A stretch of DNA of 44,927 nucleotides from an uncultured bacterium. GTDB lineage: Bacteria; Pseudomonadota; Gammaproteobacteria; Burkholderiales; Burkholderiaceae_E. The stretch covers positions 1-44,927 of the forward strand of contig CAIPNM010000266.1 of assembly GCA_903866395.1 (NCBI GenBank), written 5' to 3'. Every line of letters begins with the position of its first letter. Positions within the stretch are counted from its first letter, which is position 1. The position numbers and the translations under genes were made by a program. The notes beneath the pieces are model-generated. The model did not search any database, was not told the DNA's origin, and saw nothing but the letters and a program-made list of their open reading frames with translations. This document shows, one piece after another, positions 16,901-25,027 of this stretch.

Positions 16901-17538
16901 TCGCCATGCATGATCTCGAGATCCGCGGCGCAGGCGAGGTGCTGGGCGATTCGCAATCCGGCGAGATGCAGCAGGTGGGCTTCTCGATGTATACCGACAT
17001 GCTCACAGAGGCCGTGCGCGCGCTGAAGGAAGGCCGCGACCCCGACCCCGGCGCGCCGCTCGCAGCCACCACCGAAATCAAGCTGCATGTCCCGGCACTA
17101 TTGCCAGCCGATTATTGCGCAGATGTTCACGAGCGGCTGAGCCTCTACAAACGACTCGCTGGCGCCGATAGCGACGACAGGCTGCGCGAATTGCAGGAAG
17201 AACTGATCGATCGCTTTGGCAAATTGCCCGAGCCCGCCGTGGCCCTTTTTGAGACCCACCGACTCAGAATCGCCTGCAAGCCACTTGGCATCATCAAGAT
17301 CGACGCGGCCGCAGAGGCGGTCGTGGTTCAGTTCACCGAAAAGCCCCCCATCGATCCAGGTCAGATCATTGCACTCATTCAGCGCCGCCGTGACGCGCGG
17401 ATGAGCGGCCAGGACCGGATCCGCTTCACGCTCGCCACGCCCGATCTCAAATCGCGGGTCCGCGCAATTCGTGACATCCTGACGGGTCTCGCAACGCCCG
17501 TTCCGCCCCCGCCCCCGCCCGGCAAGAAAAAATCGTGA
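13960..17538 (+). CDS. mfd: Transcription-repair coupling factor Mfd
   Basis: A 1192-residue ATP-dependent translocase that removes RNA polymerase stalled at lesions and recruits UvrA. The UvrB-homology region lies in the first 350 or so residues. The polymerase-interacting CarD-like region is near 505-565 (IGDPVVHVQHGIGRYQGL). Helicase motifs follow: GDVGFGKTEVA near 663-673, DEEHRFG near 764, LTATPIPRT, and the RG(R/Q)VGR box LHQLRGRVGRS. The TRCF C-terminal domain ends the protein. The reading frame is open further upstream, but the first plausible start after ispD is TTG 13960, since the upstream stretch has no family similarity. The tail PPPPPPGKKKS is unusual. serB starts in the last codons (GTGA overlap). 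Confidence 0.96.
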   Translation: MNPSTLPLPHRSDAPAALPAPPRTGHISSLPACHGSSDGALIAALAKREAAHGRTLLVVTASAADAPRLRDELAWFAPTLRIALLPDWETLPWDAFSPHDDLISERLSTLHSLSAGTLDVVVTAATTALHRLAPASFVAARTFRFRKGQKLDEARLRAQLTAAGYEHVSQVVHPGEYCVRGGLIDLYPMGATLPFRLDLFDDELESIRTFDPDSQRSLYATQEVRLLPGREFPVDDEARNAFRARWRERFEGDPSRSPIYRDIGNGVLAPGIEYWMPLFHGTMATVFDYLRDNALVLTHGDVEQSAARFLLDAGQRHRFLAHDPERPLLSPAELFITVDDFFALARRLGRWTMPRITSGQPPTEELAATAVEPHPTTDSPEQQRDRYATPLPHLEVNRRAERPLGKLVDWLDSTPGRTLIVAESPGRRETIAELLQQEGIDAPVVESWQQFIDQALPAALVVGPLQEGFSLADSTLAVITEGELFAGTARRSRRGRRESATNVDSLIRDLAELKIGDPVVHVQHGIGRYQGLITMDLGDGPTEFLHLVYAGDATLYVPVAQLHVIGRYSGAAPEDAPLHQLGSGQWEKARARAARHARDAAAELLDLYARRAARAGHAFGFAARDYEAFAEGFGFEETPDQLAAIHAVVQDLVAARPMDRLVCGDVGFGKTEVALRAAFIAAADGRQVAVLCPTTLLAEQHFRTFSDRFADFPVRLAELSRFRSSAETRESIEKINRGEIDIVIGTHKLLSADLKFRNLGLVIIDEEHRFGVRQKEALKALRAEVDVLTLTATPIPRTLAMSLEGIRDFSVIATAPQKRLAIRTFVRRESDATIREALLRELKRGGQAYFLHNEVDTINNRRTRLAELMPEARIEVAHGQMPERELERVMRDFHQQRFNVLLCTTIIETGIDVPSANTIVIHRADRFGLAQLHQLRGRVGRSHHQAYAYLLIPDESAITRDASKRLDAIQAMEELGSGFYLAMHDLEIRGAGEVLGDSQSGEMQQVGFSMYTDMLTEAVRALKEGRDPDPGAPLAATTEIKLHVPALLPADYCADVHERLSLYKRLAGADSDDRLRELQEELIDRFGKLPEPAVALFETHRLRIACKPLGIIKIDAAAEAVVVQFTEKPPIDPGQIIALIQRRRDARMSGQDRIRFTLATPDLKSRVRAIRDILTGLATPVPPPPPPGKKKS

Positions 17539-18380
17539 GCACGCTGATCGTTCAGCACCCTTTCCTGTCTCGCATTGCGATCGAGGCGTTCACCGCGCTC
17601 GCCGGGCACCCACCAGACCTTGTAGCTCGCCAACTCGCACTCTGGCGTCGCGTATCCATCGAAGGTGAGACCCTCGAGGCCGCGGCCGAGGCCCATCAGG
17701 TTGACGCCGAAATCGTCGCGCCTGATTTGCGACTCAGTCGCTTCGGACTCGCCGCATTCGATATGGATTCCACGCTCATCACCATCGAGTGCGTCGATGA
17801 AATTGCGGATTTCGCCGGCCGCAAGGCCGAGGTCGCCGCGATCACCGAAGCCGCGATGCGCGGTGAGATCAGCGACTATGACGATAGCCTGCGACGTCGC
17901 GTAGCACTGCTCGAAGGACTACCGGAGTCGGTGCTGCAGCGGGTATGGGATGAGCGGGTCGAACTGAGCCCGGGCGCCGATACGCTGGTGCGACGCATGA
18001 AGGCAAGTGGTCTGCAACTCCTCCTCGTGTCGGGCGGCTTTAGCTTCTTCACCGATCGGCTTGCGGCGCGTCTTGGCATCGCGCATGTCCATTCCAATCG
18101 ACTCGAAGTCAGCCATGGGCGGCTCACTGGACGCCTGGTGGGCCCCGTGATCAATGCCGCTGCCAAGCGGGTTGCGCTTGAACGGACGGCAGCACGCATC
18201 GGCTGCCCACTCGCCCGCACCATAGCAGTCGGTGACGGCGCTAACGATCTACAAATGATGTCGGTGGCTGGGCTATCGGTGGCGTATCGGGCTAAACCGC
18301 TGGTTCGCAACGAAACCACTCACGCCATCAATCACGGCGGACTCGATTCGCTCCTCGGCCTGTTCGAAGACACGCGCTGA
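17535..18380 (+). CDS. serB: Phosphoserine phosphatase
   Basis: A 281-residue HAD-family phosphatase that catalyses the last step of serine synthesis. The nucleophile motif is FDMDST (D76, D78), motif II is VSGGF, and motif III/IV includes VGDGANDLQMM. The cap segment ECVDEIADFAG is typical of SerB. The N-terminal region before the HAD domain is about 70 residues, shorter than the tandem-ACT versions. The GTG start overlaps the mfd stop as GTGA, so translation is probably coupled to mfd. The gene converges with rimO after 17 bases. Confidence 0.95.
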   Translation: MSTLIVQHPFLSRIAIEAFTALAGHPPDLVARQLALWRRVSIEGETLEAAAEAHQVDAEIVAPDLRLSRFGLAAFDMDSTLITIECVDEIADFAGRKAEVAAITEAAMRGEISDYDDSLRRRVALLEGLPESVLQRVWDERVELSPGADTLVRRMKASGLQLLLVSGGFSFFTDRLAARLGIAHVHSNRLEVSHGRLTGRLVGPVINAAAKRVALERTAARIGCPLARTIAVGDGANDLQMMSVAGLSVAYRAKPLVRNETTHAINHGGLDSLLGLFEDTR

Positions 18381-18397
18381 GGCAGGCTCGTAACGCC

Positions 18398-19780
18398 TCA
18401 GGCGGCGTTCACCATTTCGCCTTCGAGATCATGTTCGTCGGCACCCGTGATGCGGACCTGCACAAAGCCGCCGATCGGCAAGGGGCCGCTCCCGCCAAAC
18501 CGAACCACGCCGTCGATCTCGGGCGCGTCCATCTGCGTGCGCCCGACCGCATAGGCGCCCTCATCTGACTCTTCGATCCCATCAACTAGCACCCGCATCG
18601 TGCGACCGACAAAGCGCTGCAGACGTTCGGAAGAGATCTCAGCCTGGACCTGCATGAACCGCTCGCGACGCGCCTCGCGCACCGCTTCCGGCAGCGCCCC
18701 CGGTAGATCATTGGCGGTGGCTCCGTCGACCGGCGAGTAAGCAAAGCAACCGACTCGATCAAGACGCGCCTCGCGCAGGAAGTCGAGCAGCGACTCGAAC
18801 TCCGCCTCGGTCTCGCCAGGGAAGCCTGCGATAAAGGTGCTCCGCACGGTGATGTCGGGCACGATCGCCCGCCAGGCCTGTATCCGCTCGATATTGCGCT
18901 CGCCACTGGCCGGCCGCTTCATGAGCTTCAGAATGCGCGGATGAGCATGCTGGAAGGGCACATCCAGATAAGGCAACACCAGCCCTTCAGCCATCAATTC
19001 AACAAGCTGATCCACATGCGGATACGGATACACGTAGTGCAACCGGACCCAGGCGTCATGCTCACGGGCAGCCATACCCAGTTCGCGCGCGAGCTCATGG
19101 ACGCGTGTACGAACCGGCCGGCCCTCAACGAACCCGGTGCGATAACGCACATCGACTCCGTAAGCGCTGGTGTCTTGCGACACGACCAGCAGTTCGCGCA
19201 CCCCTGACGCAAACAACGCCCGCGCCTCGCGCACCACGTCGCCGATCGGACGACTGTCGAGATCGCCTCGCATCGAGGGGATGATGCAGAAGCTGCAGCG
19301 ATGGTTACAGCCTTCGGAAATTTTCAGGTAGGCGTAATGCCTCGGGGTAAGCTTGATGCCCGCCTCAGGTACGAGATCGGTAAACGGATCATGCGGCCGG
19401 GGTAGCGCCCGATGAACATGCGCCATCACCTCTTCGGTCGCGTGAGGACCCGTCACGGCGAGCACGCTGGGGTGCACTTCCGCAACCAGCGTGGACCCCG
19501 GGCTGCTGCCCGCTTTAGCGCCCAGGCAGCCGGTGACGATCACCTTACCGTTTTCAGCCAGCGCTTCGCCGATGGCATCGAGCGACTCGCGCACCGCATC
19601 ATCGATAAATCCGCAGGTGTTGACGACCACGAGGTCGGATCCGTCGTAGGAGCCCGATACCTCATAGCCTTCAGCGCGGAGCTGCGTGAGGATACGCTCG
19701 GAGTCGACCAGCGCCTTGGGGCAACCCAGCGAAACGAAGCCGACCTTGGGGACCGACTTTCTCTTGCGGGCCGCGCTCAC
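18398..19780 (-). CDS. rimO: Ribosomal protein S12 methylthiotransferase
   Basis: A 460-residue radical-SAM enzyme that adds a methylthio group to the conserved aspartate of ribosomal protein S12. The N-terminal UPF0004 cluster cysteines are C20 (SLGCPKA), C56 (NTCGF) and C85 (TGCLG). The radical-SAM cluster is C158, C162 and C165 ([11 protein letters not shown]). A TRAM domain ends the protein ([15 protein letters not shown]). The GTG start overlaps the phaR stop as GTGA. It is the last gene of phaC-phaB-phaR-rimO, a housekeeping gene carried on a storage operon. Confidence 0.96.
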   Translation of the reverse strand: MSAARKRKSVPKVGFVSLGCPKALVDSERILTQLRAEGYEVSGSYDGSDLVVVNTCGFIDDAVRESLDAIGEALAENGKVIVTGCLGAKAGSSPGSTLVAEVHPSVLAVTGPHATEEVMAHVHRALPRPHDPFTDLVPEAGIKLTPRHYAYLKISEGCNHRCSFCIIPSMRGDLDSRPIGDVVREARALFASGVRELLVVSQDTSAYGVDVRYRTGFVEGRPVRTRVHELARELGMAAREHDAWVRLHYVYPYPHVDQLVELMAEGLVLPYLDVPFQHAHPRILKLMKRPASGERNIERIQAWRAIVPDITVRSTFIAGFPGETEAEFESLLDFLREARLDRVGCFAYSPVDGATANDLPGALPEAVREARRERFMQVQAEISSERLQRFVGRTMRVLVDGIEESDEGAYAVGRTQMDAPEIDGVVRFGGSGPLPIGGFVQVRITGADEHDLEGEMVNAA

Positions 19781-20325
19781 TTCTGGCGCGGCGCAGCGCC
19801 GGGAAAGTTCATGTTCTGAAATACGCTACGCGTTTGCGCCGCCATCTGCTCCTGCATTTGCATGAAGAGGGTTTTGCTCTGGTCGATGTAGTTACCCATC
19901 ATGGCCTGCATCATGGGCGCCTGCATGGCCATGAACTGCGCCCACACCTCGGCGCTCGGCATGGTTCCTGGGTCATAAATTGACTTAGACTGCTCCTGCA
20001 ATTTGTCCTGGATTTCGACAAATGACTGCATTGTCTTCTCCAGGTAAGCGCCCATCATGCCCTGCATCGCATGACCGTAAAACCGAATGATCTGCGCAAG
20101 CATGGGCGACGTAAATAGCGGCGCACCGCCGGCTTCTTCCTCGAGAATGATCTGCAGCAGAATGCTGCGCGTCAGGTCTTCCGTTGTCTTGGCATCGGCC
20201 ACGCGGAAGGGTTCGTTATCGAGTACCAACTGCTTGACGTCGGCCAGCGTGATGTAAGCGCTGGTTCGTGTGTCGTAGAGCCGTCGGTTCGGATACTTTT
20301 TGATCAGCCGGATCGGTGCGCTCAT
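19777..20325 (-). CDS. phaR: Polyhydroxyalkanoate synthesis repressor
   Basis: A 182-residue PhaR. The N-terminal DNA-binding/accumulation domain is clear ([13 protein letters not shown] at residues 7-19, [11 protein letters not shown] at 24-34). The PHB_acc segments follow, and the C-terminal half is rich in Met and Gln ([17 protein letters not shown]). PhaR proteins bind PHB granules and, when free, repress phasin genes and themselves. The start lies six bases after the phaB stop and the stop overlaps rimO. A target operator was not identified here. Confidence 0.95.
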   Translation of the reverse strand: MSAPIRLIKKYPNRRLYDTRTSAYITLADVKQLVLDNEPFRVADAKTTEDLTRSILLQIILEEEAGGAPLFTSPMLAQIIRFYGHAMQGMMGAYLEKTMQSFVEIQDKLQEQSKSIYDPGTMPSAEVWAQFMAMQAPMMQAMMGNYIDQSKTLFMQMQEQMAAQTRSVFQNMNFPGAAPRQK

Positions 20326-20331
20326 TGGCTA

Positions 20332-21069
20332 TCAACCCATATGCAAGCCACCGTTGCAGGAGAACTCTGCACCGGTGGTGAAACCTGCGTCATCGGTCGT
20401 GAGCCAACCGCAGATCGATCCGATTTCCTCGGCGCGACCCAGCCGCCGAACCGGGATCGTCTGGATGATTTTTTCGCGCACGTCTTCACGAACCGCCATG
20501 ACCATATCGGTGGCAATGTAACCCGGCGCCACGGTGTTCACTGTCACCCCCTTGCTCGCGACTTCCTGGGCAAGCGCCATCGAGAAGCCGTGCATGCCGG
20601 CTTTGGCCGCCGAATAGTTGCTCTGGCCAAACTGGCCCTTTTCACCGTTGACCGACGAGATATTGATGATGCGGCCCCAGCCCTTGTCGAGCATGCCATC
20701 GATCACCTGCTTCGTGACATTGAAGAGCGAATTGAGATTCGTGTCGATCACGGCGCGCCAGTCGTCGAGCGACATTTTGCGGAACACCCCGTCGCGCGTG
20801 ATGCCCGCGTTGTTCACCACAATATCGGGGTTGCCGAAGTTGGCCTTCACATGATCAAACGCCGCCTTGGTGGAGTCCCAGTCGGCCACATTACCCACCG
20901 AGGCATGAAACTCATAGCCATCGGCCCTCTGTTCAGCCAGCCACTTGGCGTGATCACGCGTGGGCCCGCACCCGGCGATGACCAGATAGCCCATGTCGTG
21001 GAACTTGCGGCAAATGGCGGTGCCAATTCCACCCATTCCGCCCGTTACGTAAGCAACTTTCTTACTCAT
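20332..21069 (-). CDS. phaB: Acetoacetyl-CoA reductase
   Basis: A 245-residue NADPH-type short-chain dehydrogenase that makes (R)-3-hydroxybutyryl-CoA for PHB. The nucleotide motif is TGGMGGIG (residues 9-16). The catalytic residues are S139 (NISSVNG), Y152 and K156 (SNYSAAKAG), in the same pattern as the Cupriavidus enzyme. Start ATG 21069 has a strong AAGGAGAT eight bases upstream. It lies 39 bases downstream of phaC. No phaA thiolase gene is present in the locus. Confidence 0.95.
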   Translation of the reverse strand: MSKKVAYVTGGMGGIGTAICRKFHDMGYLVIAGCGPTRDHAKWLAEQRADGYEFHASVGNVADWDSTKAAFDHVKANFGNPDIVVNNAGITRDGVFRKMSLDDWRAVIDTNLNSLFNVTKQVIDGMLDKGWGRIINISSVNGEKGQFGQSNYSAAKAGMHGFSMALAQEVASKGVTVNTVAPGYIATDMVMAVREDVREKIIQTIPVRRLGRAEEIGSICGWLTTDDAGFTTGAEFSCNGGLHMG

Positions 21070-21108
21070 GAGCCGATCTCCTTGTTGTGATGCGTATCAG
21101 TGTGTGGT

Positions 21109-22893
21109 TCAAGCTTTTTGCCTGACATAGCTGCCAGGGGCGGGTTCCAGCACCGTGAACCGGGCCGATCCGGGTGAACGCGGCGCAATTCGTCGCTCAC
21201 CCTGGAATTTGGTCAGCCACTGCGTCCAATCGGGCCACCAGCTCCCCGGAACCTCCTCGGCCTCGCTGAACCACTGTTCAGCCGATGGTGGGCAGCTCGC
21301 GCCCACCCAGTAGTTGCGTCGGTTGCGGTGCGCAGGATTGATCACGCCAGCAATATGTCCGCTCGCGCCCATCACGAACCTGACCGGACCCTTCAGCAGT
21401 TGCGTGGATTCATACGCGGCACGCCACGGAACAATGTGATCGTCGCGCGATCCGTAGACATAGGTGGGTACGCCGATGGCGCCGAGATCGATGGGCTCAC
21501 CGGCCGAGGCAAGGCGTCCGGGAATGCGCAGCTCATTTTGCAGGTACATATGGCGCAGATACCAGCAAAACATAGGACCCGGCAGGTTGGTGCTATCGGA
21601 GTTCCAGTAAAGCAGGTCGAAAGCGGGTGGCGGTTCACCCTTCAGGTAGTTGCTCACGACATAGTTCCAGACCAGATCATTCGGTCGCAGGAAATTGAAG
21701 GTCGTGGCAAGTTCGCGGCCGTGCATGAGTCCGCCACCGCCGATGGTGGCTTCCTTGTACGACACGAAAGCTTCATCAACAAAGAGCCCGAGCACGCCCG
21801 GGTCTGAGAAATCGAGCAAAGTGGTGAGAAGCGTCAGCGACTCAACCCAGCGCTCACCGCGTGCCGCGAGCGCCGACGCCGCGGTGGCGACCAGCGTGCC
21901 GCCCACACAGAAGCCCAAAAGATTGATGGTGGGCTGTCCGGTGATTTCACGAACCGTGCGGACTGCCTCGATGACACCCCGCTCGACATAGTCATCCCAG
22001 GTGAGCCGGCTCTGATCGGCCTGCACATTTCGCCACGACACCATGAACACGGTATGCCCTTGCGCCACCGCATAGGCGACCAGCGAGTTATCGGGCTGCA
22101 GGTCCATGATGTAGAACTTGTTGATGCAGGGCGGCACCATCAGTAGCGGACGACTCCCCACGCGATCGGTGGTGGGGGTGTACTGGATCAACTGAATGAG
22201 ATCGTTTTGAAACACCACCGAGCCCGGCGTGGTGGCCACATTGCGCCCGACCTCAAAGGCCAACTCATCGGTCTGAGAGATGTGCCCCTTTTGCAGATCC
22301 GCGAGCATGTTCTGAATGCCCGTCCACAAGCTCTCGCCGCGCGTATCGAGAAGCTTCTTCTGCGCTTCTGGGTTCGTGAGAAGAAAATTCGCCGGAGACA
22401 TCATGTCGACCCACTGCTGGGTCGCAAATCGCAGGCGCTCGCGCGACTTCGACTCGCCTTCCACCGCATTGGCCATCTTTTGCAGAAACTCGGCGTTCAA
22501 TGAATAAAGCGCTGCACCCCAGGCAAACGGACCCGTCTGCCAGCTTTCATCGGAGAAACGACGGTCCGGCGCAGTCGGCGGATTGGGCGACGACATCAAA
22601 TCGGTCAGACGCGCGAGGTAGTCAGCCTGCAAACCCGACATGGCCTCAGGCGCGATATGAAGGCCGGCTGGCAGCGCGCCAGCCTGGAAAGCAGCTGATT
22701 CGGATTCGGGCGCAGTTCCGGCTGCTCGCCCAGATGCAGCACCCGATGCGGATGGGCCGCTGCCTGCGGCGCGTGCTTTGGACTTGCGAGTGCGCGGCGC
22801 GGGCTTCGGCTGTGCGGGTGCCTTGGGCGATTGACGCCCTGCAGGTTTCCTGCCCGTCGCTACGGTAGCCTTGCTGCGCTTGGCTGTTGCCAT
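21109..22893 (-). CDS. phaC: Class I poly(3-hydroxyalkanoate) synthase
   Basis: A 594-residue synthase. The lipase-like box GFCVGGT holds the nucleophile C329. DDHIVPW and GASGHIAGVINP hold the catalytic Asp and His. MVPPCINKFYIMDLQP and SPANFLLTNPEAQ are class I signatures. The first 60 or so residues differ from the usual N-terminus: they are rich in Lys, Arg, Pro and Ala (for example RKPAGRQSPKAPAQPKPAPR), like histone H1 or PhaM-type DNA-binding tails. It is the first gene of phaC-phaB-phaR-rimO. GGGGAAA before the ATG is the ribosome site. Confidence 0.96.
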   Translation of the reverse strand: MATAKRSKATVATGRKPAGRQSPKAPAQPKPAPRTRKSKARAAGSGPSASGAASGRAAGTAPESESAAFQAGALPAGLHIAPEAMSGLQADYLARLTDLMSSPNPPTAPDRRFSDESWQTGPFAWGAALYSLNAEFLQKMANAVEGESKSRERLRFATQQWVDMMSPANFLLTNPEAQKKLLDTRGESLWTGIQNMLADLQKGHISQTDELAFEVGRNVATTPGSVVFQNDLIQLIQYTPTTDRVGSRPLLMVPPCINKFYIMDLQPDNSLVAYAVAQGHTVFMVSWRNVQADQSRLTWDDYVERGVIEAVRTVREITGQPTINLLGFCVGGTLVATAASALAARGERWVESLTLLTTLLDFSDPGVLGLFVDEAFVSYKEATIGGGGLMHGRELATTFNFLRPNDLVWNYVVSNYLKGEPPPAFDLLYWNSDSTNLPGPMFCWYLRHMYLQNELRIPGRLASAGEPIDLGAIGVPTYVYGSRDDHIVPWRAAYESTQLLKGPVRFVMGASGHIAGVINPAHRNRRNYWVGASCPPSAEQWFSEAEEVPGSWWPDWTQWLTKFQGERRIAPRSPGSARFTVLEPAPGSYVRQKA

Positions 22894-22932
22894 GATTTCC
22901 CCAAGTTCTGCCCACTAGCACTTTTTTCAGGC

Positions 22933-22960
22933 ATTCTCCCCTGCGACGCCGATTTTTCAA
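22933..22960 (-). promoter_or_regulatory. Candidate sigma-70 promoter of the pha operon
   Basis: On the minus strand TTGAAA (22955-22960) is followed by a 16-base spacer and GAGAAT (22933-22938). It lies 40 bases upstream of the phaC start, giving a leader of about 33 bases. The -35 is good and the -10 is fair. Confidence 0.45.
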
Positions 22961-22982
22961 AACACGACCTTACTGAGCGCCG

Positions 22983-23207
22983 ATGTACATCATTGCAATC
23001 GCCTGGCTTTATGTCGTTCTTCTGATGTCGCTCACTGAAGCGTCCTGGGTGGCGGGCGTCGCCACATTCTTCTTTTATGGCGTATTCCCGCTATCGGTGC
23101 TTCTGTACCTGATAGGCACGCCGCAGCGCCGACGCAACCGCCAACGGCGCGAAGCGTCTGAAGCGCCCCCGCCCCGGTCACGCCCCGGACTTGATCCAGA
23201 TCAGTGA
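22983..23207 (+). CDS. Small conserved-type membrane protein of unknown function
   Basis: A 74-residue protein with two hydrophobic segments (about 2-19 and 23-45; for example FFFYGVFPLSVLLYLIG). A basic/proline-rich cytoplasmic-type tail follows (GTPQRRRNRQRRE). It is divergent from phaC across 89 bases. Its last 30 bases overlap the 3' end of pgeF on the other strand. It resembles short Burkholderiales membrane proteins that I recall near this locus, but none has a known function. The start ATG has no strong ribosome site. Confidence 0.7.
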   Translation: MYIIAIAWLYVVLLMSLTEASWVAGVATFFFYGVFPLSVLLYLIGTPQRRRNRQRREASEAPPPRSRPGLDPDQ

Positions 23208-23966
23208 AGCCATCCGGCCGGTGACCCTATCACGCCGGTGCGAATAAAAGCGGAGCCGGTCCGCAACGGTGCACTGCTCACCGCCCCCGACCGCTGTCAC
23301 ACCCACCCGAGCCAGGCGCCGCCGCGCAAGCGAAAACAGGTCGGCCAACCACTTACCGGGCTGTGAGGCGGGGCGAAAGCAGACCACGGACATGGGGTCC
23401 TGGTCGACAAACGCCTCCCTCACCTCGTCGCCGACTTCGAATGCGGCAGGTCCAATCGCCGGCCCCAGCCAGGCACTCAGGGGTTCGTCCTCCCCGGGCA
23501 GCGAACGAAGCGCGGCCACCGTGTTTTCAACCACCCCTGCGGCAAGGCCCCGCCATCCTGCATGGGCAGCGCCAATACGGCGCCCCGAACGATCGGACAA
23601 CAGCACCGGCAGGCAGTCTGCACTCAGCACCGCGAGGACGCGCCCTGGGACGTCGGTGACCGACGCGTCGGCGCAGGGCTCAAGCGGGTTTTCCGGGCGA
23701 TCAATCGGGGCGATGACGCGGTGTACTGCCACGCCGTGCACCTGCTCGAGCCAGCGGGGGTCGGAAGGCAGCGCTGCACGCAGGCGGCGACGATTCTCGG
23801 CAACGGCATCCGGGTGGTCACCACAGCGCGAGCCCAGGTTCAAGCCCCCAGCCTGACCATCGGGTAATCCCCAGGCACCGGTACTTACGCCACCACCGCG
23901 GGGGGTGACAACAGCGCATACCGACCTGGGTAGCGGCCAACCGGCTGGCACCAAGGCAATACTCAA
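23178..23966 (-). CDS. pgeF: Peptidoglycan editing factor PgeF / laccase-domain purine nucleoside enzyme
   Basis: A 262-residue multicopper-oxidase-like (DUF152/YfiH) protein. The metal-site motifs are LEQVHG, LSADCLPVLL and AAHAGWRGLAAG. Family members were shown to be purine nucleoside phosphorylases/deaminases, and PgeF also prevents serine misincorporation in peptidoglycan. The TTG start overlaps the rluD stop (TTGA), with GGGGG nearby; GTG 23951 is an alternative. It is the usual partner of rluD. Its 3' end overlaps the convergent small membrane gene by 30 bases. Confidence 0.92.
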   Translation of the reverse strand: MSIALVPAGWPLPRSVCAVVTPRGGGVSTGAWGLPDGQAGGLNLGSRCGDHPDAVAENRRRLRAALPSDPRWLEQVHGVAVHRVIAPIDRPENPLEPCADASVTDVPGRVLAVLSADCLPVLLSDRSGRRIGAAHAGWRGLAAGVVENTVAALRSLPGEDEPLSAWLGPAIGPAAFEVGDEVREAFVDQDPMSVVCFRPASQPGKWLADLFSLARRRLARVGVTAVGGGEQCTVADRLRFYSHRRDRVTGRMASLIWIKSGA

Positions 23967-24931
23967 AGCGCCCCCGCGTCATGGAAGGGACGGTCGGCCA
24001 GATGCATCGCATCATCCAGCTCAATGCCCGCCGACGCCAGCAAGGCGCTGAGATCGTTCGGCCAGGTTGAGGTCCAGACCTGAGTCCGGCCACTCACCGG
24101 ATGCTTCAATTCAAGCCGCCACGCATGAAGCGCTTGCCGCGGCGCGAGCGGATCAGCCAGTCCGCCGTAGAGCACGTCACCAACGATCGGCGCGCCCAGG
24201 TGCCGCGCATGCACGCGGATCTGATGCGTTCGCCCAGTGTGAAGCCGGCACTCAACGAGGCTCACCGCGCGGGCCCCCAAACGCCCCTCGGCAAGTTTTC
24301 GGAATACCGTGCGCGCCGGGCGACCGCCGTGACCGCGAACCACAGCCATTCTGATTCGCTGGGCCGGATCTCGCCCGATCGGCTCATCAACCTCTACCCG
24401 ATCCGCTGCGTAGCCCTGCACCAGCGCTAGATAGCGACGGCCCATCCGGCGCGAAGCAATTTGATCGGCAAGATGAGCCATGGAGGCTTCAGTTCTGGCC
24501 ACCACCATCAGACCGCTGGTGTCCTTGTCCAGCCGGTGAACGATCCCAGCACGCGGCAAGGCGGTTTGGCTCACAAAGCGATGGAGCAGGCCGTTCAGCA
24601 GGGTACCGTGCCAGTTACCCGCACCGGGATGCACGACCAAGCCGGCGTGTTTGTCGATCACGAGGATCGCATCGTCATCGTGGGCAAGACTGAACTCAAC
24701 GGGTTCGGGCGCAAATGCAGCGTCGGCCTCTAGAGGTTGCACCTCGACCAGCAGGGTTTCGATTCCGGCCAGACGGTGCCGGCGCCCCAGCACGCGCTCG
24801 TCCCAGCTGACCGCTCCAAGCTCGATCCAGCGCTGCAGCCGGGATCGGGAGTACTGGGGCAGCGACCGCGCCAGGAACCGATCCAGGCGCTCACCATGCG
24901 CCCCCGAAGCCGATAGCTCGTAGGGGCCCAT
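23963..24931 (-). CDS. rluD: 23S rRNA pseudouridine synthase RluD
   Basis: A 322-residue synthase that makes pseudouridines in helix 69 of 23S rRNA. An S4 domain lies at the start (ERLDRFLARSLPQYSRSRL). The catalytic aspartate is D135 in VHRLDKDTSGL, and RTHQIRVHARHLGAPIVGD is the C-terminal signature. ATG 24931 is preferred because similarity to RluD begins there. The frame stays open to an ATG at 25039, but that would overlap the divergent bamD start and its promoter. A GTG at 24988 is also possible. rluD-pgeF overlap and are probably one transcript. Confidence 0.93.
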   Translation of the reverse strand: MGPYELSASGAHGERLDRFLARSLPQYSRSRLQRWIELGAVSWDERVLGRRHRLAGIETLLVEVQPLEADAAFAPEPVEFSLAHDDDAILVIDKHAGLVVHPGAGNWHGTLLNGLLHRFVSQTALPRAGIVHRLDKDTSGLMVVARTEASMAHLADQIASRRMGRRYLALVQGYAADRVEVDEPIGRDPAQRIRMAVVRGHGGRPARTVFRKLAEGRLGARAVSLVECRLHTGRTHQIRVHARHLGAPIVGDVLYGGLADPLAPRQALHAWRLELKHPVSGRTQVWTSTWPNDLSALLASAGIELDDAMHLADRPFHDAGAL

Positions 24932-25015
24932 CGCCGTATCCGCGGGCGACAAAGCCTGTTCGGGTTCATCAGCATCCCGTGTAACGGACACGGGAGACGG
25001 CGCGCCTGCGTTGGC

Positions 25016-25021
25016 TATAAT
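25016..25021 (+). promoter_or_regulatory. TATAAT -10 element directly before bamD
   Basis: A perfect TATAAT lies six bases before the ATG at 25028, so the expected transcription start is the A of the start codon or within a base of it. No Shine-Dalgarno site could exist on such an mRNA, which would be leaderless. The -35 region is weak. Confidence 0.5.
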
Positions 25022-25027
25022 GCTCCG

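Noticed and set aside
20341-21090. A 249-codon open frame on the plus strand opposite phaB
   Set aside because: phaB has a full set of SDR motifs and a strong ribosome site; the opposite frame has neither.
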